From positions 1-64,000 of the forward strand of contig CAWHMO010000013.1 in assembly GCA_963830565.1 (NCBI GenBank): a stretch of 64,000 bases of DNA. The letters are read 5' to 3'. Source of the stretch: DATFDN01 sp963830565. GTDB taxonomy: Bacteria > Pseudomonadota > Alphaproteobacteria > Acetobacterales > Acetobacteraceae. The notes below the pieces were generated by a model, which was not told the origin of the DNA, made no database searches, and saw nothing but the letters and a program-made list of their open reading frames with translations. This document shows, piece by piece, positions 16,801 to 26,919 of this stretch. Every line of letters starts with the position of its first letter. The stretch's first letter is position 1. The position numbers and the translations under genes were made by a program.

Positions 16801-17100
16801 TTATCCCCAGTGCGCTGGTCGCCAGACATAGCGGCCCTGGCGCGGTGCCCATTGCCAATGGCCCGGGACGTAACGGCCGTAATGCGGGCGACGTGGCACG
16901 TAACGCCCTCCGACCCAGATATACCGGACCCCGTTCCACTGCCAGTGGCCTGGTTCCCAAATGGAGCGACCGCCTGGGGGCGGCGGGATCGGTTCGACGC
17001 GGGGCGGGGGAACCGGCGGATACGGCGGCTGCGCCAGTGCCGGGCCGACGCCCGCACCGGCGAGGCCGAACAGGAGCGCTCCCACAAAGACACGTTTCAT
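16801..17100 (-). CDS. Secreted YXWGXW-repeat protein
   Basis: This 99-aa exported small protein has an N-terminal signal peptide (KRVFVGALLFGLAGAGVG, cut near ALAQ). A proline-rich spacer follows, then aromatic repeats: WEPGHWQWNGVRYIWVGGRY, YVPGHWQW and YVWRPAHWG. These match the YXWGXW/WxxGHW repeat family of proteobacterial envelope proteins of unknown function. ATG 17100 was preferred over GTG 17109 because CGAGGG is eight bases upstream of it. It is monocistronic, on the minus strand, after the phn operon. Confidence 0.85.
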   Translation of the reverse strand: MKRVFVGALLFGLAGAGVGPALAQPPYPPVPPPRVEPIPPPPGGRSIWEPGHWQWNGVRYIWVGGRYVPRRPHYGRYVPGHWQWAPRQGRYVWRPAHWG

Positions 17101-17157
17101 GCGTGGCACCCTCGATAATCGCGGATACGAAATAGCGCGGGGCTGCGTCGACCGAAA

Positions 17158-18882
17158 TCAAATATCGGCGTAGCAATGGGTCTCCGCCTCGGTGCCCGGA
17201 TGCGTGACCGCGCCCAGATGCGCCGGTCCAACGAGCTGCGCGTATTTCCAGATGGCGCCACTATTGTAATCGGTGCGACGCGGGGTCCAGGCGGCACGGC
17301 GGGTCGCCAATTCGGCATCCGGCAGATTGACGTCGATGGTGCCCTTCTCGGCGTCGATCACGATCGGATCGCCGTTGCGCAGCAGCGCGATCGGGCCGCC
17401 GACCGCCGCCTCCGGCCCGACATGGCCGATGCAGAAGCCGCGCGTCGCGCCGGAGAAGCGCCCATCCGTGATTAGCGCCACCTGTTCGCCCATGCCCTGG
17501 CCATAGATCGCGGCGGTAGTGGCGAGCATCTCGCGCATTCCCGGACCACCCTTCGGTCCTTCGTAGCGGATGACGATGATATCGCCTGCCTTGTAGGCGC
17601 GCGCCTGCACCGCGGCGTAAGCCTCCTCCTCGGAGTCGAAGCAGAGCGCCGTGCCCTCGAAGCGCAACTTGTGCATCCCGGCGACCTTCACGATCGCCCC
17701 GTCGGGCGCGAGATTGCCCCTGAGCCCGACCACGCCGCCGGTGCGCGACAGCGCGCGCGACACCGGATAGACCACGTCCTGGTTCTCAGGGAAGACCACG
17801 TCCTTCAGCGTCTCGGCCAGGGTCTTTCCGGCGGCGGTCATGCAGTCGCCGTGCAGCAATCCGCCATCGAGCAGCGCCTTCAGGATCACCGGAATGCCGC
17901 CGACCTTGTGGACATCGAACGCGACATATTTCCCGCCCGGCTTGAGGTCGGCGATGTACGGCGTGCGGCGCATGATCTCCACCACGTCGTCCATGGTGAA
18001 TCGGATGCCCGCCTCATGCGCGAGGGCGGGCAGGTGCAGCCCGGCATTGGTCGATCCGCCGGTCGCGCCCACCACCACGGCGGCGTTCTCCAAGGCCCGT
18101 CGGGTGACGATGTCGCGCGGGCGCAGACCGCTCTCCAGCAGGGCCATCACGGCACGTCCGGACTCGACTGCCCAGCGATCGCGCTCCTCGTAGGGGGCCG
18201 GCGAGCCCGCCGAGCCTGGCAGCGCCAGCCCGATCGCCTCGCTGACGGTCGCCATCGTGTTGGCGGTGAACTGCCCGCCACAGGCGCCGGCCGATGGACA
18301 GGCCACACACTCCAACTCGTGTAAATCGGCGTCCGACATATTGCCAGCGGCGTGCTGGCCGACCGCCTCGAACACATCGACCACGGTCACGTCGCGGTCC
18401 TTGAACCGCCCCGGCAGGATCGATCCGCCATACATGAACACACTGGGGACATTCAGCCGCAGCATCGCCATCATCATGCCTGGCAGCGACTTGTCACATC
18501 CGGCAAGGCCGACCAGCGCGTCGTAGGCGTGGCCGCGCACTGTCAGCTCCACCAAATCGGCAATCAGGTCGCGCGAGACCAGGGACGATTTCATGCCCTG
18601 ATGCCCCATCGCGATCCCGTCGGTGACGGTGATCGTGGTGAACTCGCGCGGCGTGCCGCCCGCCTCGGAGACGCCCTTCTTCACCGATTGCGCCTGCCGC
18701 GAGAGCGCGATGTTGCAGGGCGCGGCCTCGTTCCAACAGGTCGCGACGCCGACGAAGGGCTGGTCGATCTCCTCCTGGGTCAGCCCCATCGCGTAGTAGT
18801 AGCTGCGGTGCGGCGCGCGCCCCGGACCCTCCGTGACGTGACGGGAGGGCAGCTTGGCTTTGTCCCATCGCTTGGTCAGCAT
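17158..18882 (-). CDS. ilvD: Dihydroxy-acid dehydratase
   Basis: This 574-aa Fe-S enzyme converts dihydroxy-isovalerate and dihydroxy-methylvalerate to the 2-oxo acids in valine/isoleucine synthesis. Cluster-ligand segments are ATCWNEAAPCN, LAGCDKSLPGMMMAM and CVACPSAGACGGQFTANTM. Also seen are GSTNAGLHLPALAHEAG and the C-terminal TDGRFSGATRGFCIGHVGPEA (shortened). Length fits the 570-aa class. AGGAG lies 10 bases upstream of the ATG at 18882. It diverges from the secreted-protein gene at 19079 across a 196-bp promoter region. Confidence 0.95.
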   Translation of the reverse strand: MLTKRWDKAKLPSRHVTEGPGRAPHRSYYYAMGLTQEEIDQPFVGVATCWNEAAPCNIALSRQAQSVKKGVSEAGGTPREFTTITVTDGIAMGHQGMKSSLVSRDLIADLVELTVRGHAYDALVGLAGCDKSLPGMMMAMLRLNVPSVFMYGGSILPGRFKDRDVTVVDVFEAVGQHAAGNMSDADLHELECVACPSAGACGGQFTANTMATVSEAIGLALPGSAGSPAPYEERDRWAVESGRAVMALLESGLRPRDIVTRRALENAAVVVGATGGSTNAGLHLPALAHEAGIRFTMDDVVEIMRRTPYIADLKPGGKYVAFDVHKVGGIPVILKALLDGGLLHGDCMTAAGKTLAETLKDVVFPENQDVVYPVSRALSRTGGVVGLRGNLAPDGAIVKVAGMHKLRFEGTALCFDSEEEAYAAVQARAYKAGDIIVIRYEGPKGGPGMREMLATTAAIYGQGMGEQVALITDGRFSGATRGFCIGHVGPEAAVGGPIALLRNGDPIVIDAEKGTIDVNLPDAELATRRAAWTPRRTDYNSGAIWKYAQLVGPAHLGAVTHPGTEAETHCYADI

Positions 18883-19078
18883 CGTCGCCCTCTCCTGTTC
18901 GCTCTCACGTCACGAGCCGGTGTCCGATGCTGGTTATACCGCCGCATGCGCCGAGGCCAAGCGAACCAATCCGAGAGGACGTTCCGCTATCGTTTTCGCT
19001 CACGATATTTTGGCACTGGCGTTTACCTATTGTTAATCGAACGAAGCGAAAACAGAGGAACAGAACAAGGACACTCCC

Positions 19079-19648
19079 ATGCTCTTCGGTCGAACGGTTG
19101 TTCTCTCGGCGGCATTGCTCGCATCGGTTGTGGTGTCGGGCAGACCAGCGCCGGCCGCGGAACCCGCGCACTTCGCGGTCATGGGCGTGCGCCTGTACCA
19201 AAGCGCGCAGGAGGTGCTGACCGCGCTGTATGCCCAGGGCGTCCGGGAGGACGCGGTGACGGAGCACGTCCACCCCTGCGCGCTGCACGCAGCCGCCGCC
19301 TGCACCGACAGCATCACCGCCCGGCTGCCGGACGGGCCGATCACGATTCGTTTCGTGGACGCGCCGCCCGGATTCAACGACGGACGGGAAGCCGCCTACA
19401 GCATCAGCTACCGGCTGCTCAGGGGCCCGAAGGACAGCGCCGCCGTCCGCGACGTCGCCGAGGAGCGCTTCGGCCGGCTGTCGGACTCCGCTGACGGCGC
19501 TTGGTGCGCCCCGACCGCCGCCGCCTGTCCCGAGGATCGGCCCCGCATGGCGTTCCATCACGGCGACAACAGCGCCGATGAGCTGATGCTCACTGACCTT
19601 GGTCTGCCGGGGCGGCTCGCGCTCGGCGCCGGCACGGCTACGCGCTGA
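19079..19648 (+). CDS. Secreted hypothetical protein
   Basis: This 189-aa protein has a clear Sec signal peptide (LFGRTVVLSAALLASVVVSG, cleavage near PAPAAEP). The mature part begins with AHFAVMGVRLYQSAQEVLTA, which suggests a small alpha/beta periplasmic domain. It contains four cysteines that could form two disulfides (C-ALHAAAAC and C-APTAAAC). I do not recognise the family. AAGGA lies just upstream of the ATG. It ends 11 bp inside the convergent yejF coding region, so the two 3' ends overlap. Confidence 0.7.
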   Translation: MLFGRTVVLSAALLASVVVSGRPAPAAEPAHFAVMGVRLYQSAQEVLTALYAQGVREDAVTEHVHPCALHAAAACTDSITARLPDGPITIRFVDAPPGFNDGREAAYSISYRLLRGPKDSAAVRDVAEERFGRLSDSADGAWCAPTAAACPEDRPRMAFHHGDNSADELMLTDLGLPGRLALGAGTATR

Positions 19649-21242
19649 CGCTCGCCTCTTCGGCCGCGAGGTCGAAGGCGGCGGTCAGCAGTGCATGGGT
19701 GTAGGCATCGCAGGGTTGGGCGAAGATCGCATCGGCCTCGCCCTGCTCGATGACGCGGCCGTTGCGCAACACCACGACCCGGTGCGCCAAGGCGCGGACC
19801 ACCCGCAGATCATGGCTTATGAACAGATACCCCAGGCCGTGCCGGGCCTGCAGCGTGCGCAGCAAGTCGACGATTTGCGCCTGCACCGACACGTCCAGCG
19901 CGCTGGTCGGCTCGTCCAGCACCACAAGACGCGGGTTCAGCACCATGGCGCGAGCGATCGCGACACGCTGGCGCTGGCCGCCGCTGAACTCGTGCGGGTA
20001 GCGCTCGGCAGCGTCCGCGGGCAGGCCCACCTCGGCCAGCGCCGCCACAACGCGCGAGGCCCGTTCGGAGCGCGGCAGATTCGGCTCGTGGACGCGTAGC
20101 CCTTCCGCCACGATGTCGCCCACGCTCATGCGCGGGGACAGGCTGCCATACGGGTCCTGGAACACGACCTGCATGCTCGCCCGCAAACGTCGCAGCGCGC
20201 GGCGATCGAGGGCGGCGAGCTCGCGGCCGGCGAATGCGATCCGGCCCTCGGCCGGGACCAATCCGAGCGCCGCGAAGCCGAGCGTGGTCTTGCCCGACCC
20301 GGACTCGCCCACCAACCCGACCGTCTCGCCCTCGCGCACCGTGATCGAGACATTGTCCACCGCGCGCACGCTGCCCACCGCGCGGCGCAACACGCCGCGT
20401 CGAATGTCAAACGTCACGCGGACATCGCTCGCCTCAAGCAGCGGAGCCGCGCCGGCGGGCACCGGCGCCGGCCGTCCAGCTGGTTCGGCAGCCAGCAATG
20501 CACGTGTGTAGGGATGGGCCGGCGCTGCAAACACATCCGCCACGCGCCCGGCCTCGACAATAGCGCCATCCTGCATCACGCATACGCGCTCGGCGTGGCG
20601 TCGCACGATCGCGAGGTCATGGGTGATCAGTAGCAGCGCCAAGCCCCGCTCCGCCTTCTGCCGGGCCAGCAGATCCAGGATCTGCACCTGGATCGTCACG
20701 TCCAGGGCCGTGGTCGGTTCATCGGCGATCAGCAGCGCGGGGTCATTGGCAAGTGCCATCGCGATCATCACTCGTTGCCGCTGCCCACCCGAGAGCTGGT
20801 GTGGAAAAGCGCCAAGGCGATGTTCCGCATCGGGGAAGCCGGCCTGATCGAGCAAGCTCAGTACCCGTGCGCGCAAGGAGCGGCGCGGGACGCGCCGGTG
20901 CAGCGTCACCGCCTCGGCCACCTGCCGGCCAATCCGGTGCAGCGGATTGAGGCTGGTCATCGGCTCCTGGAAGACAATGCCGGCGATATCGCCGCGGGCG
21001 CGGTGGAGCACGCCCTGACTGGCGCCGATCATGTGTTCGCCGTCGAGCAGGATCCGCCCGCAGGGATTGCTCGCCCCATGCGGCAGAAGCTGCAACAGCG
21101 AGAGCGCGGTGAGCGACTTGCCGGACCCGGATTCGCCCACCAGCGCCAGTGTCTCGCCGCGATCGAGGCGAAAGGCGACATCGCGCACGACGCGCCGCGC
21201 GCCGAAGGCGACCGATAGGCCCTCGACCTCGACCAGGCTCAT
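19638..21242 (-). CDS. yejF: Microcin C/oligopeptide ABC transporter ATP-binding protein, fused tandem ATPase (YejF-like)
   Basis: This is a 534-aa cytoplasmic protein with two complete ABC domains. The first has GESGSGKSLTALSLLQLLP, LSGGQRQRVMIAMAL and LLIADEPTTALDV. The second has GESGSGKTTLGFAALGLVP, FSGGQRQRVAIARAM and LVVLDEPTSALDV. Fused DppD/DppF-type ATPases of this length pair with YejB/YejE permeases. The ATG at 21242 overlaps the yejE stop by four bases and gives the family start MSLVEVEGLSVAFG. The system imports oligopeptide-like substrates; the exact ligand depends on YejA. Confidence 0.92.
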   Translation of the reverse strand: MSLVEVEGLSVAFGARRVVRDVAFRLDRGETLALVGESGSGKSLTALSLLQLLPHGASNPCGRILLDGEHMIGASQGVLHRARGDIAGIVFQEPMTSLNPLHRIGRQVAEAVTLHRRVPRRSLRARVLSLLDQAGFPDAEHRLGAFPHQLSGGQRQRVMIAMALANDPALLIADEPTTALDVTIQVQILDLLARQKAERGLALLLITHDLAIVRRHAERVCVMQDGAIVEAGRVADVFAAPAHPYTRALLAAEPAGRPAPVPAGAAPLLEASDVRVTFDIRRGVLRRAVGSVRAVDNVSITVREGETVGLVGESGSGKTTLGFAALGLVPAEGRIAFAGRELAALDRRALRRLRASMQVVFQDPYGSLSPRMSVGDIVAEGLRVHEPNLPRSERASRVVAALAEVGLPADAAERYPHEFSGGQRQRVAIARAMVLNPRLVVLDEPTSALDVSVQAQIVDLLRTLQARHGLGYLFISHDLRVVRALAHRVVVLRNGRVIEQGEADAIFAQPCDAYTHALLTAAFDLAAEEASVSA

Positions 21243-22267
21243 CGCGGCAGCCGACGGGGATCGAAGGCGTCGCGCACTGCCTCGCCGATGAAGATCAGAA
21301 GAATTAGCAACCCGCCGAGCACGCAGAACGCAGTGATGCCGAGCCAGGGGGCCTGGAGGTTGTTCTTGCCCTGCGCGACCAGCTCGCCCAACGAGGGCGC
21401 GCCGGGCGGCAAGCCGAAGCCGAGGAAATCGAGGCTGGCCAGCACCGTCACCGAGCCCGACAGGATGAACGGAAGATAGGTCAGCGTGGCCACCAATGCG
21501 TTGGGCAGGATGTGACGGCGCATTACCGCCCCGTCGGAAACTCCAAGCGCGCGCGCGGCGCGGACATATTCCAGCGTCCGCCCGCGCAGGAATTCGGCCC
21601 GGACCACGCCGGTCAGGTTCATCCACGAGAACAGCAGCAGGAACACCAGCAGCACCCAAAATCCGGGGGTGATGATGCTGCCCAGGATGATGAGCAGGTA
21701 GAGCTGCGGCATTCCGTTCCAGATCTCAATAAATCGCTGGAACAGCAGGTCGGTCAAACCGCCACGATAGCCCTGCACCGCCCCGGCTGCGATGCCCACC
21801 GCCGAGGATAGCACGGTCAGCGCGAACCCGAACAGAATGGACAGGCGCAGCCCGTAGATCACGCGGGCCAGCACATCACGCGCTTGGTCGTCGGTGCCGA
21901 GCAGGTTGTGCCAGGAGGGCGGAGCCGGGGAGGGCCGGCCAAGATCGGCCACGATCGTATCATAGCGGTACGGCACCGCCGGCCAGACCATCCAGCCGTG
22001 CGCGCGAATGGCGCGCTGCACGTCAGGATCGGTGTAGTCGGCCGCCATTGGCATGAAGTTGGGGCCGAAAATCGTCTCCGGGTAGTCGTGCAGCACGGGG
22101 AAATACCAGTGCCCGTCGTAGTGGACGACCAACGGCCGATCATTGGCGATCAGCTCGGCGCAGAGGCTGAGGCCGAATAGTGCGAGGAAGATCCAGAAGC
22201 ACACGAAGCCGCGCCGGTGCTGGCGAAAGACGCGAAGCCGCCGGCGCGTGACGGGCGAGAGCCTCAC
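21239..22267 (-). CDS. yejE: Oligopeptide/microcin C ABC transporter permease YejE
   Basis: This is a 342-aa inner-membrane permease. An N-terminal helix (RGFVCFWIFLALFGLSLCAE) is followed by a periplasmic stretch rich in W/Y/P and then five helices. The permease loop reads YVRAARALGVSDGAVMRRHILPN, the EAA-type motif that docks on the ATPase. The GTG start at 22267 overlaps the yejB stop and precedes the family start RLSPVTRRRLRVFRQHRRG. The long periplasmic insert (about residues 40-120, including PYRYDTIVADLGRPSPAPP) is typical of YejE. Confidence 0.92.
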   Translation of the reverse strand: MRLSPVTRRRLRVFRQHRRGFVCFWIFLALFGLSLCAELIANDRPLVVHYDGHWYFPVLHDYPETIFGPNFMPMAADYTDPDVQRAIRAHGWMVWPAVPYRYDTIVADLGRPSPAPPSWHNLLGTDDQARDVLARVIYGLRLSILFGFALTVLSSAVGIAAGAVQGYRGGLTDLLFQRFIEIWNGMPQLYLLIILGSIITPGFWVLLVFLLLFSWMNLTGVVRAEFLRGRTLEYVRAARALGVSDGAVMRRHILPNALVATLTYLPFILSGSVTVLASLDFLGFGLPPGAPSLGELVAQGKNNLQAPWLGITAFCVLGGLLILLIFIGEAVRDAFDPRRLPR

Positions 22268-23328
22268 CGGCGAGCGTCGAAATCGATGCGCGGATCGACC
22301 ACCGTGTAGAGCAGGTCGCCGACGATCTGCAGCACCAGCGCAAGCAGCGTGAAGATGTAGAGCGTCCCGAACATCACCGGATAGTCGCGCTGCACAGCGG
22401 ATTGGAAGCCGAGCAGGCCCAGCCCGTCCAGCGAGAATACGATCTCGACCAGGAGTTGGCTGGTGAACAGGATGCCGATGAAGGCTTGCGGAAAGCCGGC
22501 GACGATCAGCAGCATCGCGTTGCGGAAGACGTGGCCATAGAGTACGCGTCGCTCCGGCGCGCCCTTGGCGCGGGCGGTCACGACGTACTGCTTGCGGACT
22601 TCCTCCAGGAAGGAGTTCTTGGTCAGGATCGTCAGGCTGGCAAACCCGCCTGCCACCACCGCCAAGGTAGGCAGCACCATGTGCCAGGCGTAATCGGCGG
22701 CGCGCGCCGGCAGCGGCCAGGACGCAGCGCCGTCGCTCGCAAGGCCGCGCAACGGGAACCATTGCAGGTAGCTGCCGCCGGCGAACAGCACGACCAGCAG
22801 GATCGCCAGCAGGAAGCTGGGGATGGCGTAGCCCGCGAGCACCACCGCGCTGGACGCGACGTCGAACCGGCTGCCGTCGCGCACCGCCTTGCGAATGCCG
22901 AGCGGGATGGAGACGAGGTAGATCAGCAGCGTCGACCAGAGGCCGAGCGAGATCGACACCGGCAGCTTCTGACCGATAAGGCCCAACACCGTCTGTCCGC
23001 GAAAGAAGCTGCGCCCGAAGTCGAAGCGCACATAGCCCTTCAGCATGTCGCCGAACCGGGTCAGCGCAGGCTTGTCGAAGCCGAACATCTTGCGGATATC
23101 GGCCACCACTTTCGGATCGAGCCCGCGCGCGCCCCGGTACGCACCGGGGGCGCCGAGGTCGGAGGTGGGACCGGAGATCTGGCTGGTCTCTCCCTTGCCG
23201 CGTAGCGTCGCCATCATCTGCTCGACCGGGCCGCCGGGCGCGAGCTGCACCACGGCGAAGTTGATCGCGATGATGCCGAACAACGTGGGGATGATCAGCA
23301 GCAGCCGGCGCAGCAGATAGCCGGTCAT
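22264..23328 (-). CDS. yejB: Oligopeptide/microcin C ABC transporter permease YejB
   Basis: This is a 354-aa inner-membrane permease. It has an N-terminal helix (YLLRRLLLIIPTLFGIIAIN) and the family PGGPVEQMMA segment, followed by the YejB-specific insert before residue 90 (GLDPKVVADIRKMFGFDKP). The cytoplasmic EAA-like loop is KQYVVTARAKGAPERRVLYG. It starts one base after the yejA stop and overlaps yejE by three bases, so the order on the minus strand is yejA-yejB-yejE-yejF, a single operon. Confidence 0.93.
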   Translation of the reverse strand: MTGYLLRRLLLIIPTLFGIIAINFAVVQLAPGGPVEQMMATLRGKGETSQISGPTSDLGAPGAYRGARGLDPKVVADIRKMFGFDKPALTRFGDMLKGYVRFDFGRSFFRGQTVLGLIGQKLPVSISLGLWSTLLIYLVSIPLGIRKAVRDGSRFDVASSAVVLAGYAIPSFLLAILLVVLFAGGSYLQWFPLRGLASDGAASWPLPARAADYAWHMVLPTLAVVAGGFASLTILTKNSFLEEVRKQYVVTARAKGAPERRVLYGHVFRNAMLLIVAGFPQAFIGILFTSQLLVEIVFSLDGLGLLGFQSAVQRDYPVMFGTLYIFTLLALVLQIVGDLLYTVVDPRIDFDARR

Positions 23329-23329
23329 C

Positions 23330-25230
23330 TCACCCGCCCTTCGCCCGCGCCGCGTCGGTCGCGCGCGCCTTGGCCGCGTCCACCCACCAGGTATCGAAGT
23401 CGACGCCGGCGCGAAGCGGCAGGCCGGGCTGGCCGAAGCGGTTCCAGTAGGCGACGTGGAACACCTGGTTGCCCCAGGCCGGCACCAGGTACCAGCGCCA
23501 CAGCAGCACCCGGTCCAGCGCCCGCGTCGCCGCGCGCAGGCTGTCGCGGTCGGGCGCGGCGAGCACCTTGGCGATCAACGCGTCCACCGCCGGGTCGCAG
23601 AATCCCGGCAGCATTGTTGCTGCCCGCCTCCTTGGCCGCCGCGCAGGAGAAGTCATCGGCGAGCCCGCTGCCCGGAAGATCGCTCTGCGGGATCACCATC
23701 ATCGTCATGTCGAAATCAAAATCATCTGTCAGATGCTGGAATTGCGCGGGATCGACCGTACGCACGTCCACCGCAATTCCCAGATGCTTCAGCGTCTGCA
23801 CGTACGGGAGTGCGACGCGCTCGAAGCTCGGATCGTCGAGCAGGATGGTGAAGCGCATCTGCTGGCCTTGCGCGTCCACCAGCTTCATGTCCTGCACGCG
23901 CCAGCCCGCCTTCTCCAGAAGACGCAACGCCTTCATCAGCTGCGGGCGGTTGTGGCCGGAGCCGTCGGTCACGGGCAGCGAGAACGGTTCGGTGAACACC
24001 TCGGGCGGCAGCTCCGCGCGGAACGGTTCGAGCAGCGCCAGCTCGTCAGGTCCGGGCAGGCCGGTCGCGGCGAGGTCGCTATTGTCGAAGTAGCTCAGGG
24101 TCCGTTTGTAGGAATCGAAGAAAAGGTTCCGGTTCGCCCACTCGAAGTCGTACGCCTCGGCCATGGCCTCGCGCACCAACGGATCGTGGAACACCGGCCG
24201 GCGCGTGTTCATCACCCATCCCTGCATCCCCGTCGGCAGATGGTGACGAATGTCGGCCTTGATCACCTGGCCGTTTTTCACCGCCGCGAAGTCGTAGGCC
24301 CGCGCCCAGTTCTTGGAAATGTTCTCGGCGCGCAGATCCGCCTGCCCGGCCTTGAACGCTTCCAGCGCGATCGATGCGTCGCGATAGTAGTCCACGCGCA
24401 CGCGGTTGAAGTTGTTGGTCCCCCGCGCGGTCGGCAGGTCGCGAGCCCACCAGTTCGGGTCGCGCACAAAGGTCACGCTGCGCCCCAGTTCGAACGCCTC
24501 GACCCGGTACGGCCCGGAGCCGACCGGCGCCGCAGTCAACGGCTGGGTGAAGTCGCGGCCCTTGAAAAAGTGCTCGGGAAGGACCGGCAGCTCGCCCAAG
24601 ATCAGGGGCAGCTTGCGGTCCCGCTCCGGCTTGAGGCGGAACACGATGCGATCCCGCCCCTGCGCCTCCACGCTCGCGACTGCGGCGAGTTCCAGCCGGA
24701 ACGCCGGCGAACCCTGCGCTATGAGTGTATGGAAGGTCCACACCACGTCCTCGGCCGTGACCGGCACGCCGTCGGAGAACCGCGCCTCCGGCCGTAGATT
24801 GAACGCGATCCAGGACCCGTCCTCGGGCGTTTCGACGCTGCGGCAGAGATGGCAGTAGCCGGTGGCGACCTCGTCGGCCGAGGTGGCGAGCAGGCTTTCC
24901 CACACATGTCCGATCGACGCGCCGGAGCCCGAGCCGCCGGGCAGGATCACCCAGGCGCCGACCAGCCCGGCGACGGAACGGCCGCGCAGGATGAACGGGT
25001 TGAAGCTGTCATAAGAATCCCACCGCCGCAAGCCGGACCTCGCCCCCCTTGGGGGCGTCCGGGTTGGCATAGGGGAAATGCGGGAAGTCGGCCGGCAGCG
25101 CCGGACGGCCGAGAATCGACACGGCGTAGCTGGTCGAAAGGGCAGGATCGGCGCGGCCCGCAATGGACAGGAGCGCCAGCGCCATGAGCGCGAGCCAAGT
25201 CCCACCCTTGGTCAGCACGGAACGGATCAT
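23330..25230 (-). pseudogene. yejA: Periplasmic peptide-binding protein YejA-like, two +1 frameshifts
   Basis: This is a family-5 extracellular solute-binding protein, about 632 aa if repaired. The N-terminal piece has a signal peptide (TWLALMALALLSIAGRADP) and the YejA start SILGRPALPADFPHFPYANP. It stops at VGFL near 25009. The body resumes at SYDSFNPFILRG in the +1 frame and runs through WTFHTLIAQGSPAFR and PVGSGPYRVEAFELGRSV. A second +1 shift near 23613-23619 leads to LPGFCDPAVDALIAKVLAA and the end DTWWVDAAKARATDAA. Each break can be repaired by removing one base from a doublet. All other yej genes are intact, so a sequencing over-call is plausible. Confidence 0.85.
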
Positions 25231-25304
25231 CACGGCTGCTTGATGCCTCCGCAATGGGCCGAGCGATACTGAAATTCCTACAAACCTGTTCGGAATCGAT
25301 GCGG

Positions 25305-26078
25305 TCAGCCGCGAAGCAGCGCGCTGGCCGGCTCCAGCAGCGCGGGATCGCCGACTGCCAGGGCGCCTCCGTCGCCGCCCCGCTGCAGGTCTCGACCAGC
25401 CCAATCCGTGATTCGGCCGCCCGCGCCTTCAATGATCGGCAGCAGCGCGGCCCAGTCCCAAACCTTCAGGTCCGCCTCGGCGATGACATCGATGTGACCC
25501 AGGGCGAGCAGGCCGTAGGCGTAGCAATCCCCGCCCCAGGAGACGCGCCGGACGGCATCGGCCAGGTGCTGCCAAGTCTGGCGATGCTGCCGGCCGAGCA
25601 AGTCGGGGGAGGTGCAGGACAGCTCGGCTTCGGCCAGCGAGGCGCAGCGGCGACAGCCGGGCCTGCCGCCGAGCGGGCCGCGGAAGGCGGTGGGCCGGCC
25701 GGCTGCGCCGATCCAACGCTCGCCGGTAACCGGCTGGTCGATCACGCCAAGGATCGGCCGCTCGTCCTCAAGCAGCGCGATCAGCGTGCCGAAAATCGGA
25801 CGCCCGGTGATGAAGGCGCGCGTGCCATCGATCGGGTCGAGCACCCAGCGAAGGCCGGAGCCGGGGCGATCGAGGCCGAACTCCTCTCCCTCAATGCCGT
25901 GATCGGGGAAACGTTCGCTCAGTATGGTGCGCATCGCCTGCTCGGCATTGCGATCGGCAATGGTGACCGGGCTGCGATCGGCCTTTACGTCGGCCTCGAT
26001 GCGGGCGCGGAAGAACGGGCGGATCACCGCGCCCGCGACGTCGGCTGCGGCCTCGGCCGCCGCGACCAGGTGATCCAT
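25305..26078 (-). CDS. hisN: Histidinol-phosphatase, inositol monophosphatase family
   Basis: This 257-aa Mg-dependent phosphatase has the family motifs GEEFG near residue 70, VLDPIDGTRAFITGRP near residue 85, and the C-terminal VWDWAALLPIIEGAGG. The 'GTRAF(I)xGRPxFGTL' form is the one typical of HisN-type histidinol-phosphate phosphatases rather than SuhB, so a role in histidine synthesis is favoured. Substrate choice within this superfamily is hard to read from sequence. Two upstream in-frame ATGs (26102, 26108) are possible starts. It sits between the cytochrome c gene and yejA on the same strand. Confidence 0.85.
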   Translation of the reverse strand: MDHLVAAAEAAADVAGAVIRPFFRARIEADVKADRSPVTIADRNAEQAMRTILSERFPDHGIEGEEFGLDRPGSGLRWVLDPIDGTRAFITGRPIFGTLIALLEDERPILGVIDQPVTGERWIGAAGRPTAFRGPLGGRPGCRRCASLAEAELSCTSPDLLGRQHRQTWQHLADAVRRVSWGGDCYAYGLLALGHIDVIAEADLKVWDWAALLPIIEGAGGRITDWAGRDLQRGGDGGALAVGDPALLEPASALLRG

Positions 26079-26115
26079 GTCGGGCCGCCCAGCCGCACGC
26101 ATGGGCATCGGCGCT

Positions 26116-26919
26116 TTAGGGCTTGTTCGCGTTGGCGGGCGCGTTGGGTCCGGCCTGGGGCGGGGCGCCAGTGCCGCCAGCCTGGGTGCCGACATTGGGC
26201 GTCTGTGCGTTAGCGTTGTACGCCGCGCCGGGCGGACCGATGACATTGGGCGAGGAGGCGGGCGCGCTGTTGGGCGCCGATGCGCTGCCTAGCGCGCTGT
26301 GGTTGCCTGCCGGTGCCGCGGTGCCGGGCGCCGGCGCGGTCTCCGCGGCCTTGGTTGGCTGCGGAGCCTGATCGGCGGAGGGCAGCGGCACCGGGTTGGG
26401 GGACAGCGTGCGAAGGTAGGCAATCACGTCGGCGCGCTGCTGCGTGCTCTTGATGCCCGTGTAGGTCATGCGCGTGCCGGGAGCGTAGGTCTGCGGGTCA
26501 TAGAGCCACTTGTTCAGCGCCTCGTAGGTCCAAGGCTGGCCCTTGAACTTCTGCAACGCCGACGAGTAGTCGAAGCCCGATTCGTGATCGTGCGGCGCCT
26601 GCACCACGCCATACAGGTTCGGGCCGATCAGTGGCTTGCCGCCCTGGTTGAAGCTGTGACAGGCGACGCAGACCTGCTTCACGAAGGCCTCGCCCTTCTG
26701 GACGTTCGCGGACGCGAGGAGCGGGACGATCGGCGCCGGTCCGGCCGGCTGTTCCGCACCGCCGGCGGCCGCGGCCGGGGCGGCGGCCTGGACTGGGATT
26801 GCCAGCTTGGCCGGGCGCTCCTCGTAAACAAGGTTATCGCCAAGCATGCCGGTGATGAAAAAGGCGATGCCCGCGACCAGGATCGCGGCGACCACCTTGT
26901 TGGCCTCCAGACTGTCCAT
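26116..26919 (-). CDS. Membrane-anchored class I cytochrome c
   Basis: This 267-aa protein begins with an uncleaved N-terminal anchor (VVAAILVAGIAFFITGML). A short Ala/Pro linker leads to one cytochrome c domain with haem motif CVACH near residue 84. The downstream GPNLYGVV and the likely axial Met in PGTRMTYTGI are typical of cytochrome c552/CycM. The last ~75 residues are a low-complexity Pro/Ala/Asn/Gly tail (NSAPASSPNVIGPPG and similar), probably periplasmic and disordered. It should carry electrons from the bc1 complex to a terminal oxidase. GGAGAAG precedes the ATG at 26919. It diverges from kdsB over 144 bp. Confidence 0.9.
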   Translation of the reverse strand: MDSLEANKVVAAILVAGIAFFITGMLGDNLVYEERPAKLAIPVQAAAPAAAAGGAEQPAGPAPIVPLLASANVQKGEAFVKQVCVACHSFNQGGKPLIGPNLYGVVQAPHDHESGFDYSSALQKFKGQPWTYEALNKWLYDPQTYAPGTRMTYTGIKSTQQRADVIAYLRTLSPNPVPLPSADQAPQPTKAAETAPAPGTAAPAGNHSALGSASAPNSAPASSPNVIGPPGAAYNANAQTPNVGTQAGGTGAPPQAGPNAPANANKP